A stretch of 14,675 nucleotides of DNA from Anaerolineae bacterium (lineage in GTDB: Bacteria; Chloroflexota; Anaerolineae; 4572-78; NAK82): assembly GCA_030598425.1 (NCBI GenBank), contig JAUVPY010000013.1:1-14675 (forward strand), written 5' to 3'. A program made the position numbers and the translations under genes. The first letter of the stretch is position 1. The number at the start of each line of letters is the position of its first letter. Under the pieces are notes generated by a model. That model saw only the letters and a list, made by a program, of their open reading frames with translations, ran no database searches and was not told the origin of the DNA. Shown in pieces: positions 1-6,051 of the stretch.

Positions 1-205
1 AGCGCAGATCCCGCGCTTGGTAGACGGCACCCATTCCACCCAGCCCCAGCACTTTGAGGATCTCATATCGGTCTTGGAGGATGGCACCCTTTGGCAGAGT
101 TGCTTCGTCCAAATCTGAAGACGCGTCATCAGATTCTGATGCCCCCTTCAAGTGTAACGTATCCAAATCCTGGCTCCTGCTATCGCTTGAGATGCTTTCC
201 CCCAT
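1..205 (-). CDS. Serine/threonine protein kinase, N-terminal fragment (runs off left edge)
   Basis: Only the first 68 residues lie in the window; the rest continues beyond base 1. Residues 1-40 are a low-complexity Ser/Asp-rich acidic leader. Residues 46-66 (RYEILKVLGLGGMG, then AVYQARD) are the start of a Hanks-type kinase domain: the glycine-rich ATP loop GLGGMGAVY is at 54-62. The catalytic Lys, HRD and DFG motifs are outside the window. The start is the ATG at 205-203; the codon directly upstream in frame is TGA, so no longer N-terminus is possible. There is no clear Shine-Dalgarno, but a TATAAT lies only a few bases upstream and a stronger promoter about 70 bases upstream (separate entries). 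Bacterial proteins of this kind phosphorylate Ser/Thr on regulatory or cell-division targets, often via C-terminal sensor domains; the target cannot be told here. Confidence 0.85.
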   Translation of the reverse strand, partial: MGESISSDSRSQDLDTLHLKGASESDDASSDLDEATLPKGAILQDRYEILKVLGLGGMGAVYQARDLR

Positions 206-209
206 TCAC

Positions 210-237
210 ATTATATCGTGTCTTCTCGGAAATGCAA
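210..237 (-). promoter_or_regulatory. Possible proximal (leaderless) promoter of the kinase gene
   Basis: On the minus strand TTGCAT (237-232) and a perfect TATAAT (215-210) are separated by 16 bases. The predicted start of transcription, about 7 bases after the -10, falls on or next to the ATG at 205, so a transcript from here would be leaderless. The -35 matches consensus only at TTG, so this is weaker than the distal promoter at 278-306. Confidence 0.4.
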
Positions 238-277
238 TATCTCTTCTGCCTAGCGCATAGGTCTAGAAGGTAACGAG

Positions 278-306
278 ATTATACTCGGTCTCCGAATTAT
301 CGTCAA
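278..306 (-). promoter_or_regulatory. Strong sigma70-type promoter for the kinase gene
   Basis: On the minus strand TTGACG (306-301, 5 of 6 matches) and a perfect TATAAT (283-278) are separated by 17 bases. Transcription would begin near 271, giving a leader of about 66 bases before the kinase ATG at 205. Spacing and both hexamers are close to ideal. Confidence 0.7.
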
Positions 307-517
307 CTGAAACTGGCGCGTGGATGCTCCAATTATGTGCGTGCATAACCCCGTCAATATTAACGTACTATGTGATCGTTTTTGCGCCTTAGTTGGGGAA
401 TCAGAGATGACTTTCTCGGTCGCCGTCACCGGCGGCCTGAAGAAGGGTAGAGGATGGCCCCGCCTTGGATGTGAGCGAGACAATAGTGGGGGCCTGTGTC
501 TAACCGTTGTATGGCAC

Positions 518-538
518 GCAAGTGTGCCCAGCACTTGC
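518..538 (-). terminator. Inverted repeat directly after the prenyl synthase stop codon
   Basis: GCAAGTG (518-524) and CACTTGC (532-538) form a perfect 7-bp stem with a 7-base loop, 3 bases past the stop codon that ends at 542. No T-run follows on the minus strand, so it is at best a weak or Rho-assisted terminator or a 3'-end stabilising hairpin for the fni-prenyl synthase mRNA. Confidence 0.4.
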
Positions 539-541
539 CTT

Positions 542-1576
542 CTAGTAGTTTCGCTTGATGAGGAACTGTGCCAGTTCCCGTAATGCCTCATCGGCTTCTG
601 GATCCGGCCTGGCTGCCTCCAGTTGCATGAGTGCCCTCTCCAGGTGTTGGCGGGCCAACTCTTCAGCATAGGGCCTGGCCTGGCAACCATCGAGAATGGC
701 AACGGCTTCGGCCACGTCCTCCTCCGAAAGCGCCTCCTGTGCGTAGAGCACTCGGAGCCGTTCGGCGTCTGGATCGTTTTGCCTGCCCAATACGTAGACC
801 ACGGGCAGGCTCTTTTTGCGGCGACGGATGTCATCGGCGACTGGTTTGCCGGTTACGTCCGCTTTGCCCCAGATGCCCAGCACATCGTCTTGGATCTGGA
901 AGGCCAAGCCTAATTCTTCACCTAAGTTTCGGTAATGCTCGGCCAGGCCCGAGTCTGGTGAGGCGACTAACGCACCAAGTTGCCCGGCGCTGCCTAGCAG
1001 TGCCGCGGTCTTGCCCCGGATCATTGTCATGTAGGCGTCAGTGTCCACGTCCAGGCGGTTCTCAAAGTCTAGGTCCAAGTGTTGCCCCAGGCAGAGTGCC
1101 AGGTTGGCCTGATCGAGGGTGCGATAGGCGGCTGCTACTCGGTCGGGTGGGAGGCCCCGCTCCACGAGGCGTTGCAGTGCCAGGTGGGCCAAGGTGAACA
1201 TGGCGTCGCCGGCATTGATGGCCTGTGCTTCGCCCCACAGCGCCCACACCGTGTCACGGCCGCGACGGGTGTCGCTTTTGTCCTGGATGTCGTCGTGGAT
1301 CAACGAGAAGTTGTGGATCAATTCAACAGCAGCCGAGGCAGGCAGGGCATCGTGGGGATCTCCCCCGGCGGCCTGGCAGGTTAACAGTGTGAACAGGGGA
1401 CGCAGACGCTTCCCTGTTTTCGCCTGGGAAGCTCGAAACTGGTCATCGGTCCAGCCCAGATGATAGCGCATCGTACCGTAGAAGGCTAGGGGATTGTGGG
1501 GGGGCGGAGCCATACAAGCGTGCAGCTCCTCTTCGATCAGCGGCAAATAGCTGTCCAAGGCTTCTTGCAGTTTCAA
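542..1576 (-). CDS. Short-chain polyprenyl diphosphate synthase (FPP/GGPP synthase family)
   Basis: 344 residues, full length for trans-prenyltransferases that condense IPP with DMAPP or allylic diphosphates. Motifs in order: GKRLRP (55-60), first aspartate-rich motif DDIQD (95-99) followed by RRG, GKT (188-190), second aspartate-rich region FQIQDDVLG (226-234) and RRRKKS (251-256). The first motif is DDxxD without the two-residue insertion of classic bacterial FPP synthases, and an aromatic (F90) lies five residues before it; both suggest a C15-C20 product, by analogy with known enzymes. The start codon is TTG at 1576-1574, supported by AAGGAG at 1590-1585 with 8-base spacing; the upstream ATG in this region leads straight to a stop. 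It follows fni by 73 bases on the same strand, so the pair supplies isoprenoid precursors. The exact product (FPP, GGPP or other) cannot be read from sequence. Confidence 0.93.
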   Translation of the reverse strand: MKLQEALDSYLPLIEEELHACMAPPPHNPLAFYGTMRYHLGWTDDQFRASQAKTGKRLRPLFTLLTCQAAGGDPHDALPASAAVELIHNFSLIHDDIQDKSDTRRGRDTVWALWGEAQAINAGDAMFTLAHLALQRLVERGLPPDRVAAAYRTLDQANLALCLGQHLDLDFENRLDVDTDAYMTMIRGKTAALLGSAGQLGALVASPDSGLAEHYRNLGEELGLAFQIQDDVLGIWGKADVTGKPVADDIRRRKKSLPVVYVLGRQNDPDAERLRVLYAQEALSEEDVAEAVAILDGCQARPYAEELARQHLERALMQLEAARPDPEADEALRELAQFLIKRNY

Positions 1577-1584
1577 GTTGGAGT

Positions 1585-1590
1585 CTCCTT
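1585..1590 (-). promoter_or_regulatory. Ribosome binding site fixing a TTG start
   Basis: AAGGAG on the minus strand, 8 bases before the TTG codon at 1576. No ATG or GTG in frame is better placed, so this site decides the start of the prenyl synthase. Confidence 0.7.
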
Positions 1591-1649
1591 GCTTGCCATT
1601 GGCACATCATCCGGTCAGTTTGCCTGGATCACGCAGTGCGATCAATACC

Positions 1650-2675
1650 TCACGTTCTACATACCAGGTACGGCGTATCCCGTAGCTGGTCGAGCGACGC
1701 AGCGCCGATGCAGAACATCGTCGTCCGCAACTCAGAAGCTGTTACCTCAACGGTATCCAGTACTGCTTCGGTCGAAACTACCGCCGCTCTGAGGAAAGGA
1801 CCGGCCATACCAGCCAGATGGGCGCCCAAGGCAATCGTCTTGGCTATCTCCAGACCATTGCGCAAGCCTCCGCTGGCGATGGGAGGCAGGTGCGGAGCTG
1901 CCCGGCGGACCATATCGATGGATTCAGCAGTCGGTATGCCCCAGTCTCTAAAGGTAGCAGCCACTCGCCGGCGTGCCTCTGTGTCGGCTCGGTACATTTC
2001 CACCTGACTCCAACTGGTACCACCTGCGCCGGACACGTCGATGGCGGCGACGCCTGCATTTGCCAGGTGGCGAGCCGTGTCTTCCGAGAAACCCCATCCT
2101 ACCTCTTTGGCCACGACAGGCACTTCCAGATTACGGCAGACCGCCTCGACTTTACTCAACAGTCCTGCGAAGTTGGTGTCTCCTTCAGGCTGGAGTGCCT
2201 CCTGCAATACGTTGAAATGTAGAAACAGGGCATCAGCCTCCACCATCTCGACAGCGCGCCGGCAATGATTGACAGTGTAGCCATAGTTCAGTTGGACGGC
2301 GCCTAGGTTGGCAAATAACAGAATGTCAGGCGCAACCGGACGAACCACACGGAAAGATTCGGCCAGCGATGGGTCCTCCAGGGCGGCGCGCATCGAACCG
2401 AGTCCCATGGCGATGCCAGCTTCTTGGGCGGCGGTCGCCAGGGCGCGATTGATGATATGCGCTCGTTCTGTGCCGCCGGTCATGGATGAGATGAGTAGAG
2501 GCAGTCGCAGAGACTTACCAAAGAAAGTAATTCCCAGATCAATGTCGGCCAGGTTGAGTTCAGGAAGAGCTTGGTGGGTGAAATGGTATCGTTCCAATCC
2601 GGTGGTCAATCGATCGAAGCCGACGTCCTCTTCCAGGTTGATTCGAATGTGATCGGCCTTTCTCTGTTCGAGCAT
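1650..2675 (-). CDS. fni: Isopentenyl-diphosphate delta-isomerase, type 2 (FMN-dependent)
   Basis: 341 residues, the usual size of the type 2 enzyme, which interconverts IPP and DMAPP using reduced FMN and Mg2+ in a TIM barrel. Visible motifs: RKADHI (5-10), SSMTGG (63-68), [11 protein letters not shown] (122-132), [10 protein letters not shown] (157-166; Gln162 matches the conserved catalytic/substrate Gln and Glu164 the Mg2+ ligand), KEVGWG (190-195), SGAGGTSW (215-222) and SGGLRNG (268-274). The ATG at 2675 is chosen because AGAAGGA precedes it by about 11 bases and because family members begin with this xxRKxDHI segment; an in-frame GTG at 2768 would add 31 unlike residues and coincides with the predicted transcription start. 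It is the first gene of a unit with the prenyl synthase: isomerase gives DMAPP, synthase elongates it. Confidence 0.95.
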   Translation of the reverse strand: MLEQRKADHIRINLEEDVGFDRLTTGLERYHFTHQALPELNLADIDLGITFFGKSLRLPLLISSMTGGTERAHIINRALATAAQEAGIAMGLGSMRAALEDPSLAESFRVVRPVAPDILLFANLGAVQLNYGYTVNHCRRAVEMVEADALFLHFNVLQEALQPEGDTNFAGLLSKVEAVCRNLEVPVVAKEVGWGFSEDTARHLANAGVAAIDVSGAGGTSWSQVEMYRADTEARRRVAATFRDWGIPTAESIDMVRRAAPHLPPIASGGLRNGLEIAKTIALGAHLAGMAGPFLRAAVVSTEAVLDTVEVTASELRTTMFCIGAASLDQLRDTPYLVCRT

Positions 2676-2776
2676 CAAATTCTTCGTCCTTCTAAGCGTA
2701 ACTTTTGTGCAGGCACGGTGTTTATGTGAGAGGATATCAATCCTTGGTTTTTCCGAGTATCGAAGCACATCAAAAC

Positions 2777-2805
2777 AGTTTACCAGTGGCCTGGGGGCTT
2801 GTCAA
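2777..2805 (-). promoter_or_regulatory. Promoter of the fni-prenyl synthase unit
   Basis: On the minus strand a perfect TTGACA (2805-2800), 17-base spacer, then TAAACT (2782-2777) preceded by an extended -10 TGG. Transcription would start near 2770, leaving a leader of about 95 bases before the fni ATG. Confidence 0.65.
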
Positions 2806-2920
2806 GCCTGGCAGAACAAGTAGGGTAATAGGGTAGCTGGTGCAACTCTGCCGCCATTTGCGAATTGGAGATGCCGCCCTAGCCAAGACGTTAGGGTGCA
2901 CCCATTGGTGCAAGTCTTCG

Positions 2921-2949
2921 TTGACAATTTGGGCGGTAGCTGGTAGAAT
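2921..2949 (+). promoter_or_regulatory. Strong promoter of acpP
   Basis: Perfect TTGACA (2921-2926), 17-base spacer and TAGAAT (2944-2949) preceded by extended -10 TGG (2941-2943). Transcription would start near 2956, about 38 bases before the acpP ATG. Strength fits the high demand for acyl carrier protein. Confidence 0.8.
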
Positions 2950-2993
2950 CCGTCGTCCGCTCAAAAATAATGCACAGAAGGAGGAATTGTCAC

Positions 2994-3233
2994 ATGTCCC
3001 AAGCGGAAATCTTCGATAAAGTGAAGGATATCATCGTCGACCAACTCGGTGTTGACGAGGAGAGAGTCACCATGGAGGCCAGCTTTCGGGATGACCTGGA
3101 AGCCGACTCCTTGGATTTGGTCGAATTGATTATGGCCTTCGAGGAGGAATTCGGCGGCGAAATCTCTGACGAGGAGGCCCAGAAGATCACTACGGTCGGC
3201 CAGGCAGTGACTTACCTGGACGAACATAAGTAG
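2994..3233 (+). CDS. acpP: Acyl carrier protein
   Basis: 79 residues, acidic, the size of type II fatty-acid-synthesis ACP, a soluble four-helix carrier of acyl chains. The phosphopantetheine attachment site is Ser39 in [11 protein letters not shown] (35-45). Helix III and the C-terminus ([20 protein letters not shown] region, 53-72) match the family. The ATG at 2994 has AAGGAGGA 8 bases upstream; an upstream in-frame ATG at 2970 would overlap that site and add eight basic residues, so it is rejected. The gene stands alone: no fab genes flank it, and it has its own strong promoter and its own terminator, so it is probably monocistronic. Involvement in a special pathway rather than general fatty-acid synthesis cannot be excluded. 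Confidence 0.95.
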   Translation: MSQAEIFDKVKDIIVDQLGVDEERVTMEASFRDDLEADSLDLVELIMAFEEEFGGEISDEEAQKITTVGQAVTYLDEHK

Positions 3234-3254
3234 GCCTCGTCCTCACCTGTTTGA

Positions 3255-3278
3255 ACATATACATATACATATACATAT
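3255..3278 (+). repeat. Hexanucleotide tandem repeat, ACATAT x4
   Basis: Four exact consecutive copies of ACATAT (24 bases), located in the 3' untranslated part of acpP, 21 bases after the stop codon and just before the terminator stem. Simple repeats of this kind can vary in copy number by slippage. No gene is read through it in a supported frame. Confidence 0.9.
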
Positions 3279-3280
3279 AG

Positions 3281-3324
3281 AAGCCAGTCCCGGGTCGCTC
3301 CAGACCGAGGGAGTGGCTTTTATT
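3281..3324 (+). terminator. Rho-independent terminator of acpP
   Basis: AAGCCAGTCCC (3281-3291) pairs with GGGAGTGGCTT (3309-3319) with a single G-G mismatch; an inner GGTC/GACC can extend the stem. The stem is followed by TTATTCTGTT, a T-rich tail on the plus strand. It separates acpP from mobA. Confidence 0.75.
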
Positions 3325-3378
3325 CTGTTCCGATTTTGAGCTATACTGGGCCTGAGATCGTATTTACTAGAGGTGCGT

Positions 3379-3972
3379 GTGCCAAAAGTCAGCGTCGCAA
3401 TATTGGCTGGTGGCCAGAGTAGCCGCATGGGACAGGATAAGGCGTTCTTGCCGCTGGGGGGGCGCTCGGTTATCGATCGGGTCCTCGAGTGCGTCCAGCC
3501 CTTGAGTGATGACGTAACACTCATCACCAACACACCTGAGAGGTTTCGTCACCTGGGCTACCGGATGGTAGGTGATGTGTATCCAGGTAAAGGGTCGCTA
3601 GGGGGGATCTACACGGCAATACATGCCGCACGCAATTCTCACTGCTTGGTGGTCGCTTGCGATATGCCCTTTCTGAACGCCGACCTTTTGTGCCACTTGA
3701 CAGAATTGGCGCCTGGTTATGACGTGGTCATTCCACGCATTGAAGAGTTCCCCGAGACGATGCACGCCGTATACGGCAAGGCGTGCCTGGAACCCATCAC
3801 GCGGCGCTTGCTGGCCGGCCGGCTCAAGATCATCGGCTTCTTCGGCGACGTGCGAGTGCGGTACGTGGAGCGCGACGACGCGGCTCGCTTTGACCCTACC
3901 TTCCGGTCTTTTCTGAACATTAACACGCCGGATGATTGGGAGCGCGTGCAGCGAATGGCCGGGGAAGAATAG
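3379..3972 (+). CDS. mobA: Molybdenum cofactor guanylyltransferase
   Basis: 197 residues, a complete MobA. The enzyme transfers GMP from GTP to molybdopterin to make the bis-MGD cofactor of DMSO-reductase-family enzymes, in the cytoplasm. Signature nucleotide-binding motif LAGGQSSRMGQDK is at 9-21; GSLGGIYTA (72-80), the metal-binding CDMPF (94-98, Asp95) and the C-terminal NINTPDDW (180-187) all fit the family. The start is taken as GTG at 3379, with TAGAGG five bases upstream; a GTG at 3373 in the same frame would add two residues but has no room for that site. No other molybdopterin genes are next to it. A TATACT at 3342-3347 could be its -10 but no matching -35 is evident. The gene converges on cysC. 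Confidence 0.92.
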   Translation: MPKVSVAILAGGQSSRMGQDKAFLPLGGRSVIDRVLECVQPLSDDVTLITNTPERFRHLGYRMVGDVYPGKGSLGGIYTAIHAARNSHCLVVACDMPFLNADLLCHLTELAPGYDVVIPRIEEFPETMHAVYGKACLEPITRRLLAGRLKIIGFFGDVRVRYVERDDAARFDPTFRSFLNINTPDDWERVQRMAGEE

Positions 3973-3990
3973 GCCTGTTCTACAGGAGAG

Positions 3991-4010
3991 GCAAAGCGCG
4001 CTTTGCGCTT
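3991..4010. terminator. Palindromic element between convergent mobA and cysC
   Basis: The 51-base gap contains a perfect 16-base palindrome GCAAAGCGCGCTTTGC (3991-4006). As RNA it can fold as AAGCGC (3994-3999), loop of five, GCGCTT (4005-4010), followed on the plus strand by CCATTCTTT and on the minus strand by TGCCTCT. It is placed to stop transcription from both sides, though neither T-run is strong. A smaller hairpin CCTG/CAGG precedes it (3974-3986). Confidence 0.45.
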
Positions 4011-4023
4011 CCATTCTTTGGCC

Positions 4024-4623
4024 TTAGCCTATTACCTCTGGCACCGGGACGTATCCCATCTCTCGCAGGTAGCCCATAATCTTGGCGAAGCTCTCTTCTA
4101 TGGATTCCTCGGCCGTGTTGACAGTGATCTCTGCGTTGACCGGGGCCTCATAGGGATCCGAAACACCGGTGAATTCAGGGATTTCGCCCGCTAGCGCTTT
4201 GGCGTAGAGCCCTTTCACGTCGCGACGGATGCATTCCTCCAATGAGCACTCCACGAAGACTTCGATGAAGTTCGTCACTTCGCTTCTTACCCAGTCTCGT
4301 GTGGTCCGGTAAGGGGAGATAAAGGAGGCCACCACGCCCACGTCGTTGCGTGACAATAGCTTTGCCACGAACGTGACCCGTTGGATGTTCTTGTCGCGGT
4401 CCTCTTTGCTGAAGCCCAGATCAGCGGTCAAGCTCTGGCGTACCACATCCCCGTCCAAGCGTTCGATACGTATCCCTTGTGCTCGCAGTTCTTGCTCGAA
4501 CAGTTTGGCCAAGGTCGTTTTGCCCGACCCGGAAAGCCCGGTAAGCCATAGCACAAATCCCCTCTGGCCCCACTGTCCAACTGGTTCGCTCATCGTCTTG
4601 CCGTCATCGCTAGGGGGCGTCAT
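4024..4623 (-). CDS. cysC: Adenylylsulfate (APS) kinase
   Basis: 199 residues, the normal length. It phosphorylates APS at the 3' position with ATP to give PAPS. Motifs: Walker A GLSGSGKTT (29-37), LDGDVVR (56-62), LGFSKEDRDKNIQR (69-82), SFISPYR (100-106) in which the Ser is the residue phosphorylated in some homologues, and FTGVSDPYE (151-159) of the APS-binding region. The ATG at 4623 overlaps the stop of the upstream phosphodiesterase as ATGA, and AAGGAAAGG lies about 10 bases before it, so translation is probably coupled; the later ATG at 4593 would lose only ten residues but has no ribosome site. It is the last gene of the sat operon. Confidence 0.95.
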   Translation of the reverse strand: MTPPSDDGKTMSEPVGQWGQRGFVLWLTGLSGSGKTTLAKLFEQELRAQGIRIERLDGDVVRQSLTADLGFSKEDRDKNIQRVTFVAKLLSRNDVGVVASFISPYRTTRDWVRSEVTNFIEVFVECSLEECIRRDVKGLYAKALAGEIPEFTGVSDPYEAPVNAEITVNTAEESIEESFAKIMGYLREMGYVPVPEVIG

Positions 4624-6047
4624 AGTTGAATCGCCTTTCCTTGTATATCTTCCGGGATTGGTTGTCTCATCAGATGGAGCACGGTCGGTGCGAAGTCCAT
4701 CAACTGCGCCCCGTCGAGGCGCTGACCACCCAAGTTCTGCTTGGGATCATAGTAGATTATCATTCCCTCCTGGGCGTGGTTGGCATCGTCGGGGCCGATG
4801 TCATTCTCAAAAGTATATATGCTGTCGAAGCCAAAGCTACCAACTGACCGCCAATGCAGGTCCCCTAGATAGATGATAAGATCTGGAGGGATATTGCGCA
4901 CATCTTGATAGACCACTTCCGGCCTAAAACAGGTCGTGTTGAGAGCGTTGCCGTTGTGGTCTGGAATTGTCTCGATTGCGGCAGCCAGTTCATCCCGTAC
5001 CTTGTCGTAGTCCGCTTTGGGGATGAGGCCGTTGGGTTCTCGGCCCTGAATATTAAGGAAGATGCGAGCGTAATAGCCGCCAGCGCCCCAGGCAGTCGTT
5101 TGTTCCCAATCTACTTCCACCTTCTCAAAGGGGATCGGCCTGGGACCCTCCCGAACAGGTTCCTCCTTTAGGACAAGGTAACCTTCACGCCGTAGCCATT
5201 CGTTGATGCAGATGCCACCGTCCATCCTCTTGGCCCCGTGATCCGACACGACCATCACTACGGTGTCATCGTCTAATGCTGAGAGCATTTCGCCTAGTTC
5301 TTGGTCGATGTACTGATAGTACTCCTTAATGGCATCTTGAAACGGGTTGCCTGGCTCGTACCTGGCGTGAGTCGAATCCATATATTGCCACAGCCCGTGG
5401 TGAATGCGATCCACACCCATCTCGACGAACATAAAAAAGTCCCACGGTTTATTTTTGAGCAAGTGTTTTAGGACGATGAATCGCTTCTCGGTCATCTCGT
5501 AGATCTGTTTGAGGAGGAAGTCTTTATTTTCGGTTCGGAACTGGTGTACGTCGATGTCATACTCTCGACCACCTAGCAGTCGGTCAATTTCGTCGCGAAG
5601 TTCGTCAGGGTAAGTGTATTGGCGCTGAACGCTGGGCGTTAGGAAGCTGCTGATCAAGTAGCCGTTTGCCGGTTTCACGGGATAGGTCTGGGGCACGCCT
5701 ACGACGATCACCCGTTTGCCCGCTTCTCCCAGCAACTCCCATACACGTGGCTCCAGTACGGCTGACCCGGTGGCTATGCTCATGTTCTCGTAGCTGTAGT
5801 CAGCCCGATTGCGAAAGCCGTAAAAGCCTAATACACCAGGGTCTTTGCCGCTGGTCATCGAACTCCAGGCAGGCACCGTAATGCAAGGAATAGAACTGGT
5901 TAGAGGGCCATAGGCTCCTGCCTCCATCAACCGACGCAAGTTGGGCAACTCATCGCGCCATTGGTCAAAGACCAACACAGGGTCACCGCAATCAAGGCCG
6001 ATCACAAGGACTTTGGGTTCCTGCTTGCGGCGCAAAAACTTGAGCAT
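4620..6047 (-). CDS. Alkaline-phosphatase-superfamily protein, type I phosphodiesterase/nucleotide pyrophosphatase-like
   Basis: 475 residues. The alkaline phosphatase fold is shown by the metal sites in order: Asp19 in VIGLDCGD (15-22), Thr57 in ITVPAW (56-61) as the likely nucleophile, Asp213 and His217 in VDRIHHGLW (212-220), SDHGAKR (268-274) and His424 in NHAQEG (423-428). This arrangement matches the phosphodiesterase/nucleotide pyrophosphatase branch, not formylglycine sulfatases. No signal peptide or membrane segment is evident, so it is probably cytoplasmic. The start at 6047 is preferred: it lies 4 bases after the sat stop with AGGAAG about 12 bases upstream; an ATG at 6092 would overlap sat and has no ribosome site. 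It sits between sat and cysC with ATGA coupling to cysC, implying a role tied to APS/PAPS or to a sulfated or phosphorylated product. The substrate is unknown. Confidence 0.85.
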   Translation of the reverse strand: MLKFLRRKQEPKVLVIGLDCGDPVLVFDQWRDELPNLRRLMEAGAYGPLTSSIPCITVPAWSSMTSGKDPGVLGFYGFRNRADYSYENMSIATGSAVLEPRVWELLGEAGKRVIVVGVPQTYPVKPANGYLISSFLTPSVQRQYTYPDELRDEIDRLLGGREYDIDVHQFRTENKDFLLKQIYEMTEKRFIVLKHLLKNKPWDFFMFVEMGVDRIHHGLWQYMDSTHARYEPGNPFQDAIKEYYQYIDQELGEMLSALDDDTVVMVVSDHGAKRMDGGICINEWLRREGYLVLKEEPVREGPRPIPFEKVEVDWEQTTAWGAGGYYARIFLNIQGREPNGLIPKADYDKVRDELAAAIETIPDHNGNALNTTCFRPEVVYQDVRNIPPDLIIYLGDLHWRSVGSFGFDSIYTFENDIGPDDANHAQEGMIIYYDPKQNLGGQRLDGAQLMDFAPTVLHLMRQPIPEDIQGKAIQL

Positions 6048-6051
6048 AAGA

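Larger units (their letters stand above)
206..541. other. Intergenic region between prenyl synthase stop and kinase start
   Basis: 336 bases without a convincing gene. It holds the two minus-strand kinase promoters (210-237 and 278-306), a short GC-rich hairpin (CGCCG/CGGCG, 421-434) and the hairpin at 518-538 just after the prenyl synthase stop. Open frames crossing it (for example 320-583 on plus) have no ribosome site and no recognisable protein character. Confidence 0.7.
2676..2993. other. Divergent regulatory region between fni and acpP
   Basis: 318 bases with no gene. It carries the minus-strand fni promoter (2777-2805), the plus-strand acpP promoter (2921-2949), two copies of TGGTGCAA (2838-2845 and 2906-2913), a 10-base palindrome GGGTGCACCC (2894-2903) and a short tandem TAGGGTA pair (2821-2835). 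The repeats lie between the two promoters, a position suited to operators; no regulator can be named. Confidence 0.6.

Noticed and set aside
250..834. 194-residue minus-strand open frame overlapping the prenyl synthase end
   Set aside because: It overlaps the prenyl synthase in another frame, is rich in Arg/Pro/His, and has no ribosome site or family motif.
631..1197. 188-residue plus-strand open frame
   Set aside because: Antisense shadow of the prenyl synthase with arginine/glycine-rich composition typical of a non-coding frame.
2821..2835. TAGGGTAATAGGGTA resembling a homing endonuclease site
   Set aside because: Only a short tandem 8-mer; it does not match a known full-length site and there is no intron or endonuclease gene.
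4346..4876. 176-residue plus-strand open frame
   Set aside because: Antisense to cysC and the phosphodiesterase gene; no motif.
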